Below are positions 1 to 6,139 of a DNA stretch of 6,417 bases, piece after piece. Made by a program: the position numbers and the translations under genes. The notes beneath the pieces are model-generated. The model was not told where the DNA came from. It was given only the letters and a program-made list of their open reading frames with translations, and made no database searches. Numbering within the stretch: position 1 is the stretch's first letter; the number at the start of each line of letters is the position of its first letter. The stretch lies in contig CALAMB010000382.1 of assembly GCA_937925645.1 (NCBI GenBank), forward strand, positions 1 through 6,417, read 5' to 3'. Source of the stretch: an uncultured Acidobacteriota bacterium (GTDB taxonomy: Bacteria; Acidobacteriota; JAAYUB01).

Positions 1-150
1 GGGCGGGCCGTCAGCGGATCTTCGAACGCGGCCGGACCCTTGGGAAAGGCCGTCAGGGGATCTTCAAAACCGAGCTTGGGGCGGGCCGTCAGCGGATCTT
101 CGAACGCGGCCGGACCCTTGGGAAAGGCCGTCAACGGGTCTTCGAAGCCG
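1..150. repeat. 78-bp coding tandem repeat (FEDPLTA region)
   Basis: Positions 1-55 are identical to 79-133, a direct repeat with a 78-bp period (26 codons) inside the LysM gene. Each unit encodes two FEDPLTA motifs, 14 and 12 residues apart. The left end is cut by the window, so the full copy number is unknown. The near-perfect DNA identity suggests a recent in-frame duplication. Confidence 0.85.
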
Positions 151-533
151 GCGTCTGTTTTTAAGGATTCAGACTCCGTTCGGGGCAACTGGGCCGACAG
201 CTTCGCTTCCCAGACGTTGCCCTGCCATCGTTTGTCACCGATGTGTTCGTGCGTGATGGCAGGTGGTTCCGACGCGCCTGGACCGGCGTCTGAAGCCGTC
301 AGCCGGGGCAGGCGGAGTTCCTGGCCGGCGGTCACTTCACCCGCAAGCCCGATACCGGGATTGGCCTCCCGCAGCGAGGCTTCCGGCAGATTCAGGCGCT
401 CCGCCACCTGGGCCAACCGGGATTCACCCTCCCGGACTGTGGTGAGTTGAGACTGTCCGCCATTTTCCGTGCGGGCGTTTAGCCCGTCCACACTGGAGGA
501 ATCCCGCGCTCCGCCATCGATGCGATCCACCAT
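1..533 (-). CDS. LysM-domain protein with FEDPLTA repeats (N-terminal part, runs off left edge)
   Basis: The minus strand is open from the ATG at 533-531 to the window edge: 177 codons without a stop, C-terminus missing. AGGAGG at 543-538 lies 4 nt before the ATG and fixes the start. Residues about 31-76 read as a LysM domain: TTVREGESRLAQVAERLNL, then ANPG, then VTAGQELRLP, matching the usual pattern of a T-V-x-x-G-[DE] opening, an N-P-G turn and a G-Q-x-L-x-[IL]-P end. LysM domains bind N-acetylglucosamine polymers such as peptidoglycan, so a cell-wall or envelope-associated role is likely. No signal peptide is seen: the N-terminus (MVDRIDGGARDSSSV) is polar. Residues 77-129 are a linker containing GDKRWQGNVWEAKL. 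From residue 130, FEDPLTA occurs four times (130, 144, 156, 170) with spacers PKGPAA or PKLG-like. The enzymatic partner domain, if any, lies outside the window. The LysM call is strong; the overall function is unknown. Confidence 0.85.
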   Translation of the reverse strand, partial: MVDRIDGGARDSSSVDGLNARTENGGQSQLTTVREGESRLAQVAERLNLPEASLREANPGIGLAGEVTAGQELRLPRLTASDAGPGASEPPAITHEHIGDKRWQGNVWEAKLSAQLPRTESESLKTDAGFEDPLTAFPKGPAAFEDPLTARPKLGFEDPLTAFPKGPAAFEDPLTAR

Positions 534-537
534 GATG

Positions 538-543
538 CCTCCT
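538..543 (-). promoter_or_regulatory. Ribosome binding site of the LysM gene
   Basis: On the minus strand AGGAGG (543-538) is followed by CATC and then the ATG at 533. The exact Shine-Dalgarno core selects this start codon although the gene continues beyond the window. Confidence 0.8.
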
Positions 544-690
544 GAATCAGGACTTCACACAATTCATCGGCTTTACTAGCTATCTGTTGCTATGAATATA
601 TTGTACTTGAACTGTCGCCGAATGTGGTAATAAAGCAGGCATCGGGCCACGCGCGTACCGGTTCACACAACCAAACATTCCGGAACCATG
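544..690. promoter_or_regulatory. Divergent intergenic promoter region
   Basis: This AT-rich stretch separates the minus-strand LysM gene from the plus-strand DUF418 gene, so promoters for both must lie here or just inside the genes. On the plus strand TTGAAC (607-612) and TAATAA (628-633) are 15 nt apart, a weak sigma-70-like pair. On the minus strand TACAAT (605-600) is a possible -10 with TTACCA (630-625) upstream at a long 19-nt spacing. The two candidates overlap. These are visual matches only, and no operator palindrome was evident. Confidence 0.3.
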
Positions 691-695
691 CGGTC

Positions 696-700
696 AGAGG
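696..700 (+). promoter_or_regulatory. Ribosome binding site favouring the 709 start
   Basis: AGAGG at 696-700 is 8 nt before the ATG at 709. The in-frame ATG at 688 has only GGAA placed 2 nt before it. I therefore place the start of the DUF418 gene at 709, which also removes seven residues not needed for the family fold. Confidence 0.5.
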
Positions 701-708
701 CTCAAACC

Positions 709-1953
709 ATGCAGAGTGTACCGGTCCAGCCCGCCGAACGGATCTCGATCCTGGACATTGTTCGGGGATTCGCCATCTTCGGGATATTGCTCATCAACGT
801 TCAGTTCTACAGCCATCCCGTTAGGACGATTTTCGACCTGCGGGGCGGCACGCTCAGCGAGTCGGATTACTATGTCATCCTCGTGACGAGTTTCCTGGTT
901 TCCGAGAAGTTCTTCTCGATCCTGGCGCTGCTATTCGGTGTGGGGATGGCCATCACGTTCGACCGGATCCGGGCGCGGCAGGGCCGGTTCGTGCCGCTCT
1001 ACGCCCGCCGGCTGATCGGATTGTTCGCCATCGGCATCAGCCACGCTCTGCTGTTTTACGCGGGAGACTACATCGGCAATTACGCCCTGCTGGGCGTTCT
1101 CGCGCTGGCTTTCTGCTACCTCAGGCCCGCTTGGATTCTCCCGGCGGCCATGGCCGTGCTGCTAATCCCCGTGCTGATGTCGGCGCCCGCCATCCTCCAG
1201 CCGCCCGCGGCAGACCCCCAGGTCCAGGCCGAACAGCTCAAGGAACAGGCAACCATGTTGCGGGAGCGGACGCGGCGATACAACGAGCGGAGCGTGCAGG
1301 CCTACGGACACGGTAGCCTGTCCGACATCTTCCGGTACCGATTCCGGGAGACGATCTCCCAGTATTGGTCGCTGCTGTACGTCGGCTGGAAACTCCTGGC
1401 CATGATCCTGCTGGGCATCTGGAGCTGGAAGACGGGCATCGTGAAAGCGTTGAAGGACAACCTCGGCGTCATCCGAAAGGCCATGTGGATTTCGCTGGCC
1501 GTCGGCCTCGCCGGAAACGCCCTGAGCCTCTACGGCGCCGTCGCCCCGCCGGGCGGCGGCCCGGTCCTGGAGCTGCTGGCCCTGGTCAGTCAGGAGATCG
1601 GCGCACCCGCGCTCGGCGTCTTCTACATCACCGCGATCGCCGCGATGTACTACGGGGGAATCGGGCGATCGCTCTGGCAGCTGTTCGCACCGGTAGGGCG
1701 CATGGCCATGAGCAACTACGTGTTCCAGTCGGTGGTCTGCACCACCCTGTTCTATTCCTACGGGCTGGGACTATATTACCGAACCGGTTATGCCCTGAAC
1801 CTGCTCCTGGCGCTGGTGCTGTTCGGCCTACAGGTCTGGCTGAGCCACCTCTGGTTTCGGAAGTTCGAGTACGGCCCGCTCGAGAGCCTGCTCCGGACTT
1901 TCCAGTACGGCCGCGCACTGCTATCCGTGTCAAGGGCTCCGACTTCGCCGTGA
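709..1953 (+). CDS. DUF418-family multi-pass membrane protein
   Basis: A 414-residue integral inner-membrane protein (421 if it starts at 688). The N-terminus ERISILDIVRGFAIFGILL (about residues 10-28) is the typical opening of DUF418/YeiB-like proteins, where R-x-x-x-LD-x-[LV]RG-F-A leads into the first membrane helix. Further hydrophobic segments lie at roughly 61-80, 101-120, 122-137 and 141-157. A charged, Gln/Glu/Arg-rich stretch at about 163-205 probably forms a soluble loop, and the C-terminal half has four to five more helices. Two C-terminal signatures of the family are visible: APVGRMAMSNYVFQS near 330 and FEYGPLESLLRTFQYG near 386. Length is normal for the family and the frame is intact. 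The molecular function of DUF418 proteins is not established; transport has been proposed. It appears monocistronic: a divergent neighbour lies upstream and a repeat array downstream. Family call strong, function unknown. Confidence 0.92.
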   Translation: MQSVPVQPAERISILDIVRGFAIFGILLINVQFYSHPVRTIFDLRGGTLSESDYYVILVTSFLVSEKFFSILALLFGVGMAITFDRIRARQGRFVPLYARRLIGLFAIGISHALLFYAGDYIGNYALLGVLALAFCYLRPAWILPAAMAVLLIPVLMSAPAILQPPAADPQVQAEQLKEQATMLRERTRRYNERSVQAYGHGSLSDIFRYRFRETISQYWSLLYVGWKLLAMILLGIWSWKTGIVKALKDNLGVIRKAMWISLAVGLAGNALSLYGAVAPPGGGPVLELLALVSQEIGAPALGVFYITAIAAMYYGGIGRSLWQLFAPVGRMAMSNYVFQSVVCTTLFYSYGLGLYYRTGYALNLLLALVLFGLQVWLSHLWFRKFEYGPLESLLRTFQYGRALLSVSRAPTSP

Positions 1954-1976
1954 CGGGTGGCTGAATTGCCGTGTGT

Positions 1977-1999
1977 CCGGCGTCAGCTCGCACCGCCGG
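1977..1999 (+). terminator. Weak hairpin downstream of the DUF418 gene
   Basis: CCGGCG (1977-1982) and CGCCGG (1994-1999) form a perfect 6-bp inverted repeat with an 11-nt loop, 23 nt after the stop codon. No T-run follows (the next bases are CTATATCCC), so it is at best a weak intrinsic terminator or an mRNA 3'-end stabilising stem. Confidence 0.3.
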
Positions 2000-2040
2000 C
2001 TATATCCCGATTCAGCATTTCAGCATTTCGGCAGATATTA

Positions 2041-2210
2041 GGACATCCAAATTTTACCTCATCACTTTGTATCTGTAGATCTGGACACCCACTCATTCCC
2101 TCTTAATATTCGTATTTCTGGACACCAACTCATTCCCTACCTAATGTTTAAACACAATAAATACCGAAGACAGTTAGAAAGAATAAATAGAAAAGGACAG
2201 CCAAAATTTC
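2041..2210 (+). repeat. Repeat array A, GGACA orientation, left of the transposase
   Basis: Degenerate repeats share a GGACAnCCA core: GGACATCCAA at 2041, GGACACCCACTCATTCCC at 2083, GGACACCAACTCATTCCC at 2120 and GGACAGCCAAAATTTC at 2195. Spacings are 42, 37 and 75 bp (about twice 37), as if one unit near 2158 had decayed. The copies at 2083 and 2120 also share CTCATTCCC. The surroundings are AT-rich and non-coding. The core is the reverse complement of the TGTCC-type repeats in array B, so the two arrays flank the transposase gene in inverted orientation. The remaining sequence up to 2279 has no gene; it must hold the transposase promoter, which I could not place. Confidence 0.7.
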
Positions 2211-2279
2211 TCTACTTTTTATAGAAAAACCTGAACAGCAGCCAAGTCGATCGTTTGTATGGGTAAGAGCATCTTTTCT

Positions 2280-2287
2280 GGAGGTGA
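2280..2287 (+). promoter_or_regulatory. Strong ribosome binding site of the transposase gene
   Basis: GGAGGTGA sits 3 nt before the ATG at 2291, a near-complete match to the 16S rRNA anti-Shine-Dalgarno sequence. It fixes the start. It is unusually strong for a transposase, a class often translated poorly. Confidence 0.8.
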
Positions 2288-2290
2288 CCC

Positions 2291-3334
2291 ATGACGATCG
2301 CCAGGCGCGACATTGCGCCAGAAGGAGTGGCGGGGGCATACCATTGCACCGCCCGTTGCGTGCGGCAGGCCTGGCTGTGCGGACAGGACGAAGTCAGTGG
2401 TCGGAACTTCGACCATCGGAAGGACTGGATTCGGGAGCGACTGGCCTTCCTGGCTATGATCTTCGCCCTCGATGTGTTGGGCTATGCGATCATGAGCAAT
2501 CATTTGCATACGTTGTTGCGAACCGTGCCGGAGCTCGTGCGCAGCTGGACGGATCAGGAGGTTGTCCGCCGGTGGTTGATTGTGTTTCCATCCAAACGAA
2601 TGCGCCAAGCGGAGGAGTCACAGCCGTCGGACATTGACATCGCCGCGGTGTTGCGTCAGCGGGGACGGGTGGAGGTGCTGCGCCAGAGGTTGTGCAGTTT
2701 GAGCTGGTTCATGCGCTGCCTGGACGAGCATATCGCCCGCCGAGCCAACCGCGAAGACGGGTGCAAGGGACGGTTTTGGGAAGGGCGGTTCAAGTGCCGC
2801 GCCCTCGCGGATGAAGCCGCGGTGCTGACGGCCATGGTCTATGTGGACCTGAACCCGATCCGCGCAGGATTGGCGACAACACCTGAAGCGAGCGCCTACA
2901 CCTCCGCTCAGCAGAGAATCGCCAGGCAGCAGACGATGGCGCCGGTCTGGAACGAAACGTTCGCAGCGGAGGAATCAACGAATGACTGGTTATGCCCGCT
3001 GACAGACTCCACCGACCGGCGGGGAGTATTCCGGCGGCTGAACTTATCTGAATACCTTACGCTGTTGGACACGGCGGGGCGAATGGCCCGGCCGGACAAA
3101 CCCGGCGTAATCCCACGAGAATTGGCACCCATTATGGAGCGCCTGGGGCTGGAACCGGCAAACTGGGTGGAAGCGGTGAATGGATACGAGAGATATTTCC
3201 ACCGGCTCGTCGGACGACCGGACACTGTGGCGACGCTGGCCGAAACAGCCGGTCGGCGATGGTTTCAGGGAATCGCGGCCTGCCGGACTCTTCTGAAATC
3301 GTCCCGATCATGCAGAACAGGTCCGGATGCCTGA
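2291..3334 (+). CDS. REP-associated tyrosine transposase (IS200-like, HUH/Y1 superfamily)
   Basis: A 347-residue intact protein of the Y1-transposase (IS200-like) fold. These enzymes cut and join single-stranded DNA through a histidine pair that binds the metal ion and a catalytic tyrosine. Visible motifs are YHCTARCVRQAWLCG (17-31), HRKDWIRERL (42-51), the HUH motif H71-L72-H73 within MSNHLHTLL, GRFWEGRFKCR (160-170) and YVDLNPIRAGL (184-194), whose Y184 is my candidate catalytic tyrosine. Residues about 195-347 form a C-terminal extension containing SEYLTLLDTAGRMARPDKPG and a W-F-x-G-I near the end. This makes it much longer than classical IS200 TnpA (about 130-150 residues) and typical of a long RAYT subgroup. 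No IS605-type TnpB partner lies beside it. Arrays of short repeats flank it on both sides in inverted orientation (2041-2210 and 3416-3630), as expected of a REP/RAYT locus. RAYTs are thought to be domesticated or self-limiting enzymes that spread REP elements. Family call strong; activity and cognate repeat are inferred. Confidence 0.9.
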   Translation: MTIARRDIAPEGVAGAYHCTARCVRQAWLCGQDEVSGRNFDHRKDWIRERLAFLAMIFALDVLGYAIMSNHLHTLLRTVPELVRSWTDQEVVRRWLIVFPSKRMRQAEESQPSDIDIAAVLRQRGRVEVLRQRLCSLSWFMRCLDEHIARRANREDGCKGRFWEGRFKCRALADEAAVLTAMVYVDLNPIRAGLATTPEASAYTSAQQRIARQQTMAPVWNETFAAEESTNDWLCPLTDSTDRRGVFRRLNLSEYLTLLDTAGRMARPDKPGVIPRELAPIMERLGLEPANWVEAVNGYERYFHRLVGRPDTVATLAETAGRRWFQGIAACRTLLKSSRSCRTGPDA

Positions 3335-3415
3335 ACTTATTATTCAATCTTGCAGATATCGATAGAGCTTCGGGTATCCCATACTTTTTGTTCATAGTTC
3401 CCCGACTGATATAGC

Positions 3416-3630
3416 GCTATTGATTGGATATTCCTCTCCTTGTTCCAGTTCTCTTCCCGCTACTCAACTGTCGAATGCTCCGTTTCCCCGTCTTTTTAAA
3501 TTCCCCCGTCGCTACTAATTGATTTGATGTCCCATTTCCCTGCCCCATTTCCTCACCAATTTGACTTACCAGTTTTTGGATGTCCAATTTCACATACTTA
3601 GTCGTTGGATGTCCTATTTCTCCTATTTCC
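3416..3630 (+). repeat. Repeat array B, TGTCC orientation, right of the transposase
   Basis: This non-coding stretch after the transposase holds five or more degenerate units related to the array at 6140-6268. Examples are the unit at 3461-3489 ending TGCTCCGTTTCCCC, the unit at 3513-3540 ending GATGTCCCATTTCCC, TTACCAGTTTTTGGATGTCC at 3566-3585 and TCGTTGGATGTCCTATTTC at 3602-3620. A weaker unit lies near 3416-3438. TGTCC cores are spaced irregularly at about 30-53 bp. The orientation is opposite to array A. No terminator hairpin for the transposase gene is obvious between 3335 and 3415. Confidence 0.65.
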
Positions 3631-3635
3631 ACAGA

Positions 3636-3964
3636 GAGGACCGGGGCGGTTCCCTGCGCATGGTGGGGACCACGTGGCACCTGTTGGTGCCCGACGACGA
3701 CCGGCAGGGTTCTGGCTGGAGCGACGAGCAAGCCCACCGCATCATGGGCGGCGGCAGCGGCACGTACCTGATTCAGAACAACACCCTGATGCTGCGGGAC
3801 TGCGACGGGCGGGTCTGGCAAATCAACGCCCCCTGCCGCCGGGCAGCCAGCCGCCTACGGCCCGCTTCCTGGTGATCAACAGCTACACCCTAACGCGCGA
3901 CTGGGTGAGCTGCCGGTGCGGAGGATACCGCGCCAAACAACGGATCAGCCAGGGTTCGCGGTAA
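3636..3964 (+). pseudogene. 5'-truncated, frameshifted gene remnant of unknown function
   Basis: GC-rich, protein-like sequence begins abruptly at the end of repeat array B. One frame (codons starting at 3636) reads REDRGGSLRMVGTTWHLLVP and later GGGSGTYLIQNNTLMLRDCD and GRVWQINAP, then stops at 3873-3875. A second frame (codon phase of 3602) becomes protein-like near 3850, ARFLVINSYTLTRDWVSC then RCGGYRAKQRISQGSR, and stops at 3962-3964. Joining them needs a one-base loss somewhere between about 3825 and 3870; the C5 run at 3829-3833 is a natural slip site. An in-frame ATG at 3660 has no ribosome binding site, so the true 5' end is probably missing. I do not recognise the family. It ends 47 bp from the convergent secreted-protein gene. 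Alternatives are a sequencing error or programmed frameshift in a short real gene. Confidence 0.5.
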
Positions 3965-4011
3965 GCGTCGTTCGGCAGGTGCGGAAGAACTGAGAAGACT
4001 GCCCGGACAAT

Positions 4012-5169
4012 CTATCTGTTGGCCCTCGGCACATTTTCCTCTATTAGCTTGGCCCGCCATTGGTGGTTTTCCTGCCCGGCAATGCCGAAGGTGCCCTCCA
4101 GCGTTACGGATCGGTCACCGTCTCCGAGGATGACCCGTCCAAGGTAGTGCTGGTACCACATGCCGGAACTCCGGGTGAATTCGATTCGGCCGTCCGGCAA
4201 GACCCGGCCTTCCACCGCCGTGATCGGTTCGGAGTCATTCGTTCGAACCATGTCGCCGTGGAGGCTGTCACCCGACTGGGTGAACCGGAGTGTAAATTGG
4301 TACGTTCTATCCCCGACACAGGTCATTTCCCAAACACCCGTCAAATGGGAAGGACTAGGTGTTGCCGGCGACGTCGGCGTGGAGCGGCCGGGTTCGGTTT
4401 GCAAAATGGTCCCCTGGGAGCCGGATGGTGTTGGTCTGACCGAAGGCGTATCGGTACCCGGGGTGCCGTCAGGAGGCTGCGCCGGTTGGCCGGGTTGGAG
4501 TTGGCCAGCCGCATGATCCGTGGACAGGAACAGCGCGGCCCGGGCCCGCGAGGGCAGGTATACATCCGGTCCCCGGTCCGCGGCCCTGAAATGCATCCTG
4601 TACGTGCCGGCTTCCATGGTCGGCAGCACTGTCTTGAGGGTGACCGTCCCGTCCGGATTCTTGACAAGTGGCAGGGGATTTTGACCCTTTGAGATTTTCA
4701 CGGCATAGTCCCAACGGTAGACCAACTTCTTGCCCTTGTACAACGCCGCATACTTGTACATCGGGCCGGCCATAAGATCCCAGCCGGCGGTGGCGGGGTT
4801 ATATTTATAGAGATAGGGCTTTACATGCTTGTAGAACCAGGCATCGTCGTCGACAGAGGCTTCCATGATGAAATACCACTTGCCAGGGGTTGCTAGGTCG
4901 ATCTGGTAGTTCACGTTCGTTTTCATCTCGACAAAGTCAGCCCCGACTGACGATTTCATGTCTGAACAGTCGTGCCATTGTTTGTCGTTATGGTTAAAGG
5001 TGAAACAGTGACCGAAACTGGGGGCTTCGTACCAGATGATTTCAAAGCCGGGGATGGCGAATTTTCGGGCCCATTCCACATCGGTTTCCGCAAATGCGGG
5101 GGTCCCGCACAAGATCAACAGGAGCACCAGGGTGATGCTCGGCAAACGGGTCTTGACGACCATGTTCAT
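4012..5169 (-). CDS. Secreted two-domain protein of unknown function
   Basis: A 385-residue exported protein. It starts at the ATG at 5169, chosen because AGGAG (5180-5176) lies 6 nt before it; an upstream in-frame ATG at 5220 lacks this and would bury the signal peptide. Residues 1-27 are a Sec signal peptide: positive MNMVVKTR, hydrophobic ITLVLLLILCG and an AFA cleavage site before E28. C21 does not sit in a good lipobox, so it is probably not a lipoprotein. Residues 28 to about 220 form an aromatic-rich domain with two close cysteines (FGHCFTF and WHDCSD), unknown to me. Residues about 221-275 are a Pro/Thr/Ser/Gly linker (for example GQPAQPPDGTPGTDTPSVRP). Residues 276-377 (LTGVWEMTC to HQWRAKLIE) alternate polar and hydrophobic residues with G-x-W and G-x-[IV]-x-F motifs, suggesting a lipocalin-like beta-barrel. 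The likely location is periplasmic or extracellular. It stands alone; no partner gene is adjacent. Confidence 0.85.
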   Translation of the reverse strand: MNMVVKTRLPSITLVLLLILCGTPAFAETDVEWARKFAIPGFEIIWYEAPSFGHCFTFNHNDKQWHDCSDMKSSVGADFVEMKTNVNYQIDLATPGKWYFIMEASVDDDAWFYKHVKPYLYKYNPATAGWDLMAGPMYKYAALYKGKKLVYRWDYAVKISKGQNPLPLVKNPDGTVTLKTVLPTMEAGTYRMHFRAADRGPDVYLPSRARAALFLSTDHAAGQLQPGQPAQPPDGTPGTDTPSVRPTPSGSQGTILQTEPGRSTPTSPATPSPSHLTGVWEMTCVGDRTYQFTLRFTQSGDSLHGDMVRTNDSEPITAVEGRVLPDGRIEFTRSSGMWYQHYLGRVILGDGDRSVTLEGTFGIAGQENHQWRAKLIEENVPRANR

Positions 5170-5175
5170 GAACGT

Positions 5176-5180
5176 CTCCT
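5176..5180 (-). promoter_or_regulatory. Ribosome binding site deciding the start at 5169
   Basis: On the minus strand AGGAG (5180-5176) is followed by ACGTTC and the ATG at 5169. This supports the shorter start, which places the signal peptide at the N-terminus. Confidence 0.75.
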
Positions 5181-5619
5181 CAAAGATAGTGTGTGCAGCG
5201 GACGCTTCAGCCGGGCTCATTGCCTACTGCCGCAGGTCACCTAAGGAAATCCCTTGGCGTAGGGAACGCCCTCGCGTGCTCGGTGGCTCTCACCGTCTCT
5301 ATGATCTGGAACCGGCAGGATATGCCGACCAGATGCCTGCGGTGGTGCTTCCTGCAGCCATTCTCCAGAGCCCTCAGGAGCGCCGATTGTGTGACTCCTA
5401 CATTTTCAGTATACCAGATACGGTCGGTGAGTATCCGGGAGAGGAGGGATCTGTCGGTTTCTGGAGTGAATCATGGCACGTTCTCGTCCTACTGTCCCGG
5501 GCATCGGCGGCGATTTCGGTTCCCCCATTGGGGGTCTAGGATCGGCATGATTCAAAGACGTGAGGTCAGTTCTCCAAGGCGGTGCGAAGCGGGCGCCGAT
5601 CTCAATTTCACTTGACGTG
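5181..5619. other. Intergenic region without a convincing gene
   Basis: This stretch should contain the promoter of the minus-strand secreted-protein gene, but no good -35/-10 pair stands out. Open frames crossing it lack ribosome binding sites, and their translations do not look like proteins. Two small perfect stems are visible: GGCGT/ACGCC around AGGGA (5256-5270) and CCCCC/GGGGG around ATT (5522-5534). Neither is followed by a T-run on either strand. It may contain decayed mobile-element sequence, but nothing is recognisable. Confidence 0.4.
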
Positions 5620-5770
5620 GGACGTCCATCTGATTCTTCCGCAACCAGGACACCCATGTTCTTTTCCCCACAAAACAGCACAAAACAGGACATCCATCTT
5701 CTTTTCCCCACAAACCGCCACAAACCGGGACACCTATTTTCGTTTCCCCATAAAACGGGACACCCATTTT
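5620..5770 (+). repeat. Repeat array C, about 40-bp period, GGACA orientation
   Basis: Units begin GGACACCCATGTTC at 5648, GGACATCCATCTTC at 5688, GGACACCTATTTTC at 5728 and GGACACCCATTTTC at 5758, spaced 40, 40 and 30 bp. A degenerate unit, GGACGTCCATCTGATTC, starts at 5620. The first three main units continue with TTTTCCCCACAAA- or GTTTCCCCATAAA-like sequence, and a second CACAAA(A/C)C block precedes the second and third cores. Orientation and core match array A at 2041-2210. No unique spacers alternate with the repeats. Confidence 0.8.
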
Positions 5771-5956
5771 CTTTCGGTTCCAAAGCCAGGAGGACGGATG
5801 GTGGGATCCAAGTCCGAATCAGTGGGTGTCCCGGTTTCCTCCCGGTTTCCACCCCGCGCATTGGGCATAAAACGGGACACCCATTTTCTTTCGGTTCCAA
5901 AGCCAGGAGGACGGATGGTGGGATCCAAGTCCGAATCAGTGGGTGTCCCGGTTTCC
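5749..5956. repeat. 117-bp tandem duplication with perfect 11-bp inverted repeats
   Basis: Positions 5749-5839 recur essentially unchanged at 5866-5956, an offset of 117 bp. Each copy is bounded by CGGGACACCCA (5756-5766; 5873-5883) and its exact reverse complement TGGGTGTCCCG (5823-5833; 5940-5950), enclosing 56 nt. Inside lies a second stem: GGAC-GGAT (5792-5799) pairs with ATCC and GTCC (5806-5809, 5812-5815) across a GGTGGG loop with an AA bulge; it repeats at 5909-5932. The arms are the same core as the surrounding single repeats, here brought together in both orientations. This resembles a BIME/MITE-type unit with a paired REP-like sequence. Confidence 0.85.
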
Positions 5957-5959
5957 ACC

Positions 5960-6118
5960 GCGCATTGGGTGCTCCGGTTTAATGGGTGTCCTGAACCGCT
6001 CCTTGGTCTTTCCGGTCATCCACTAACGGCAGGATAATTGAAAATTGGACACCCAATATTTGGTGGATGCCCCATTTCCCCGTCAAACAAGTTACCCAGT
6101 TTTTGGATGTCCTCTTCC
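5960..6118 (+). repeat. Scattered TGTCC-type repeat units between the duplication and the tandem array
   Basis: Related cores continue: TTGGGTGCTCCGGTTT (from 5963), ATGGGTGTCC (5982-5991), GGACACCCAA on the opposite orientation (6048-6057, within the small stem ATTGG-ACAC-CCAAT) and GGATGCCCCATTTCCCC from 6065. TTACCCAGTTTTTGGATGTCC-like sequence lies at 6092-6112. That last unit matches 3566-3585 beside the transposase except for one extra C, tying this locus to array B. Confidence 0.65.
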
Positions 6119-6139
6119 TATTCACTACCGTTTTACCGC

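Noticed and set aside
40..450. Plus-strand 136-codon open frame at the left end
   Set aside because: Antisense to the LysM gene, which has a recognisable domain and an AGGAGG site; the repeat peptides are mirror images of the FEDPLTA repeat.
1365..1964. Plus-strand 199-codon open frame inside the DUF418 gene
   Set aside because: An Arg/Pro/Gly-rich out-of-frame shadow of a clear membrane-protein gene in GC-rich DNA.
3417..3821. Minus-strand 134-codon open frame over array B and the gene remnant
   Set aside because: It spans unrelated repeat and remnant sequence, has no ribosome binding site, and its translation is not protein-like compared with the plus-strand remnant.
4060..4692. Plus-strand 210-codon open frame opposite the secreted protein
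   Set aside because: It is antisense to a gene with a signal peptide and strong ribosome binding site, and its translation is Arg/Gly-rich shadow sequence.
5522..5534. CCCCC-ATT-GGGGG stem as a terminator
   Set aside because: The loop is only 3 nt, no T-run follows on either strand, and no gene ends next to it.
5473..5550. Small plus-strand frame starting MARSRPTVPGIGG, reminiscent of RAYT N-termini (MARPLR...PG)
   Set aside because: Only 25 codons, no ribosome binding site, and similarity stops after a few residues; it could be a decayed RAYT start, but the evidence is too thin.
5406..5900. Long minus-strand open frame with repeated GCPVL-like peptides (for example EPKENGCPVL)
   Set aside because: It is the translation of the GGACAYCCA repeats and the 117-bp duplication. 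It has no ribosome binding site, its peptide repeats follow the DNA repeats exactly, and another frame is open across the same array. Spurious.
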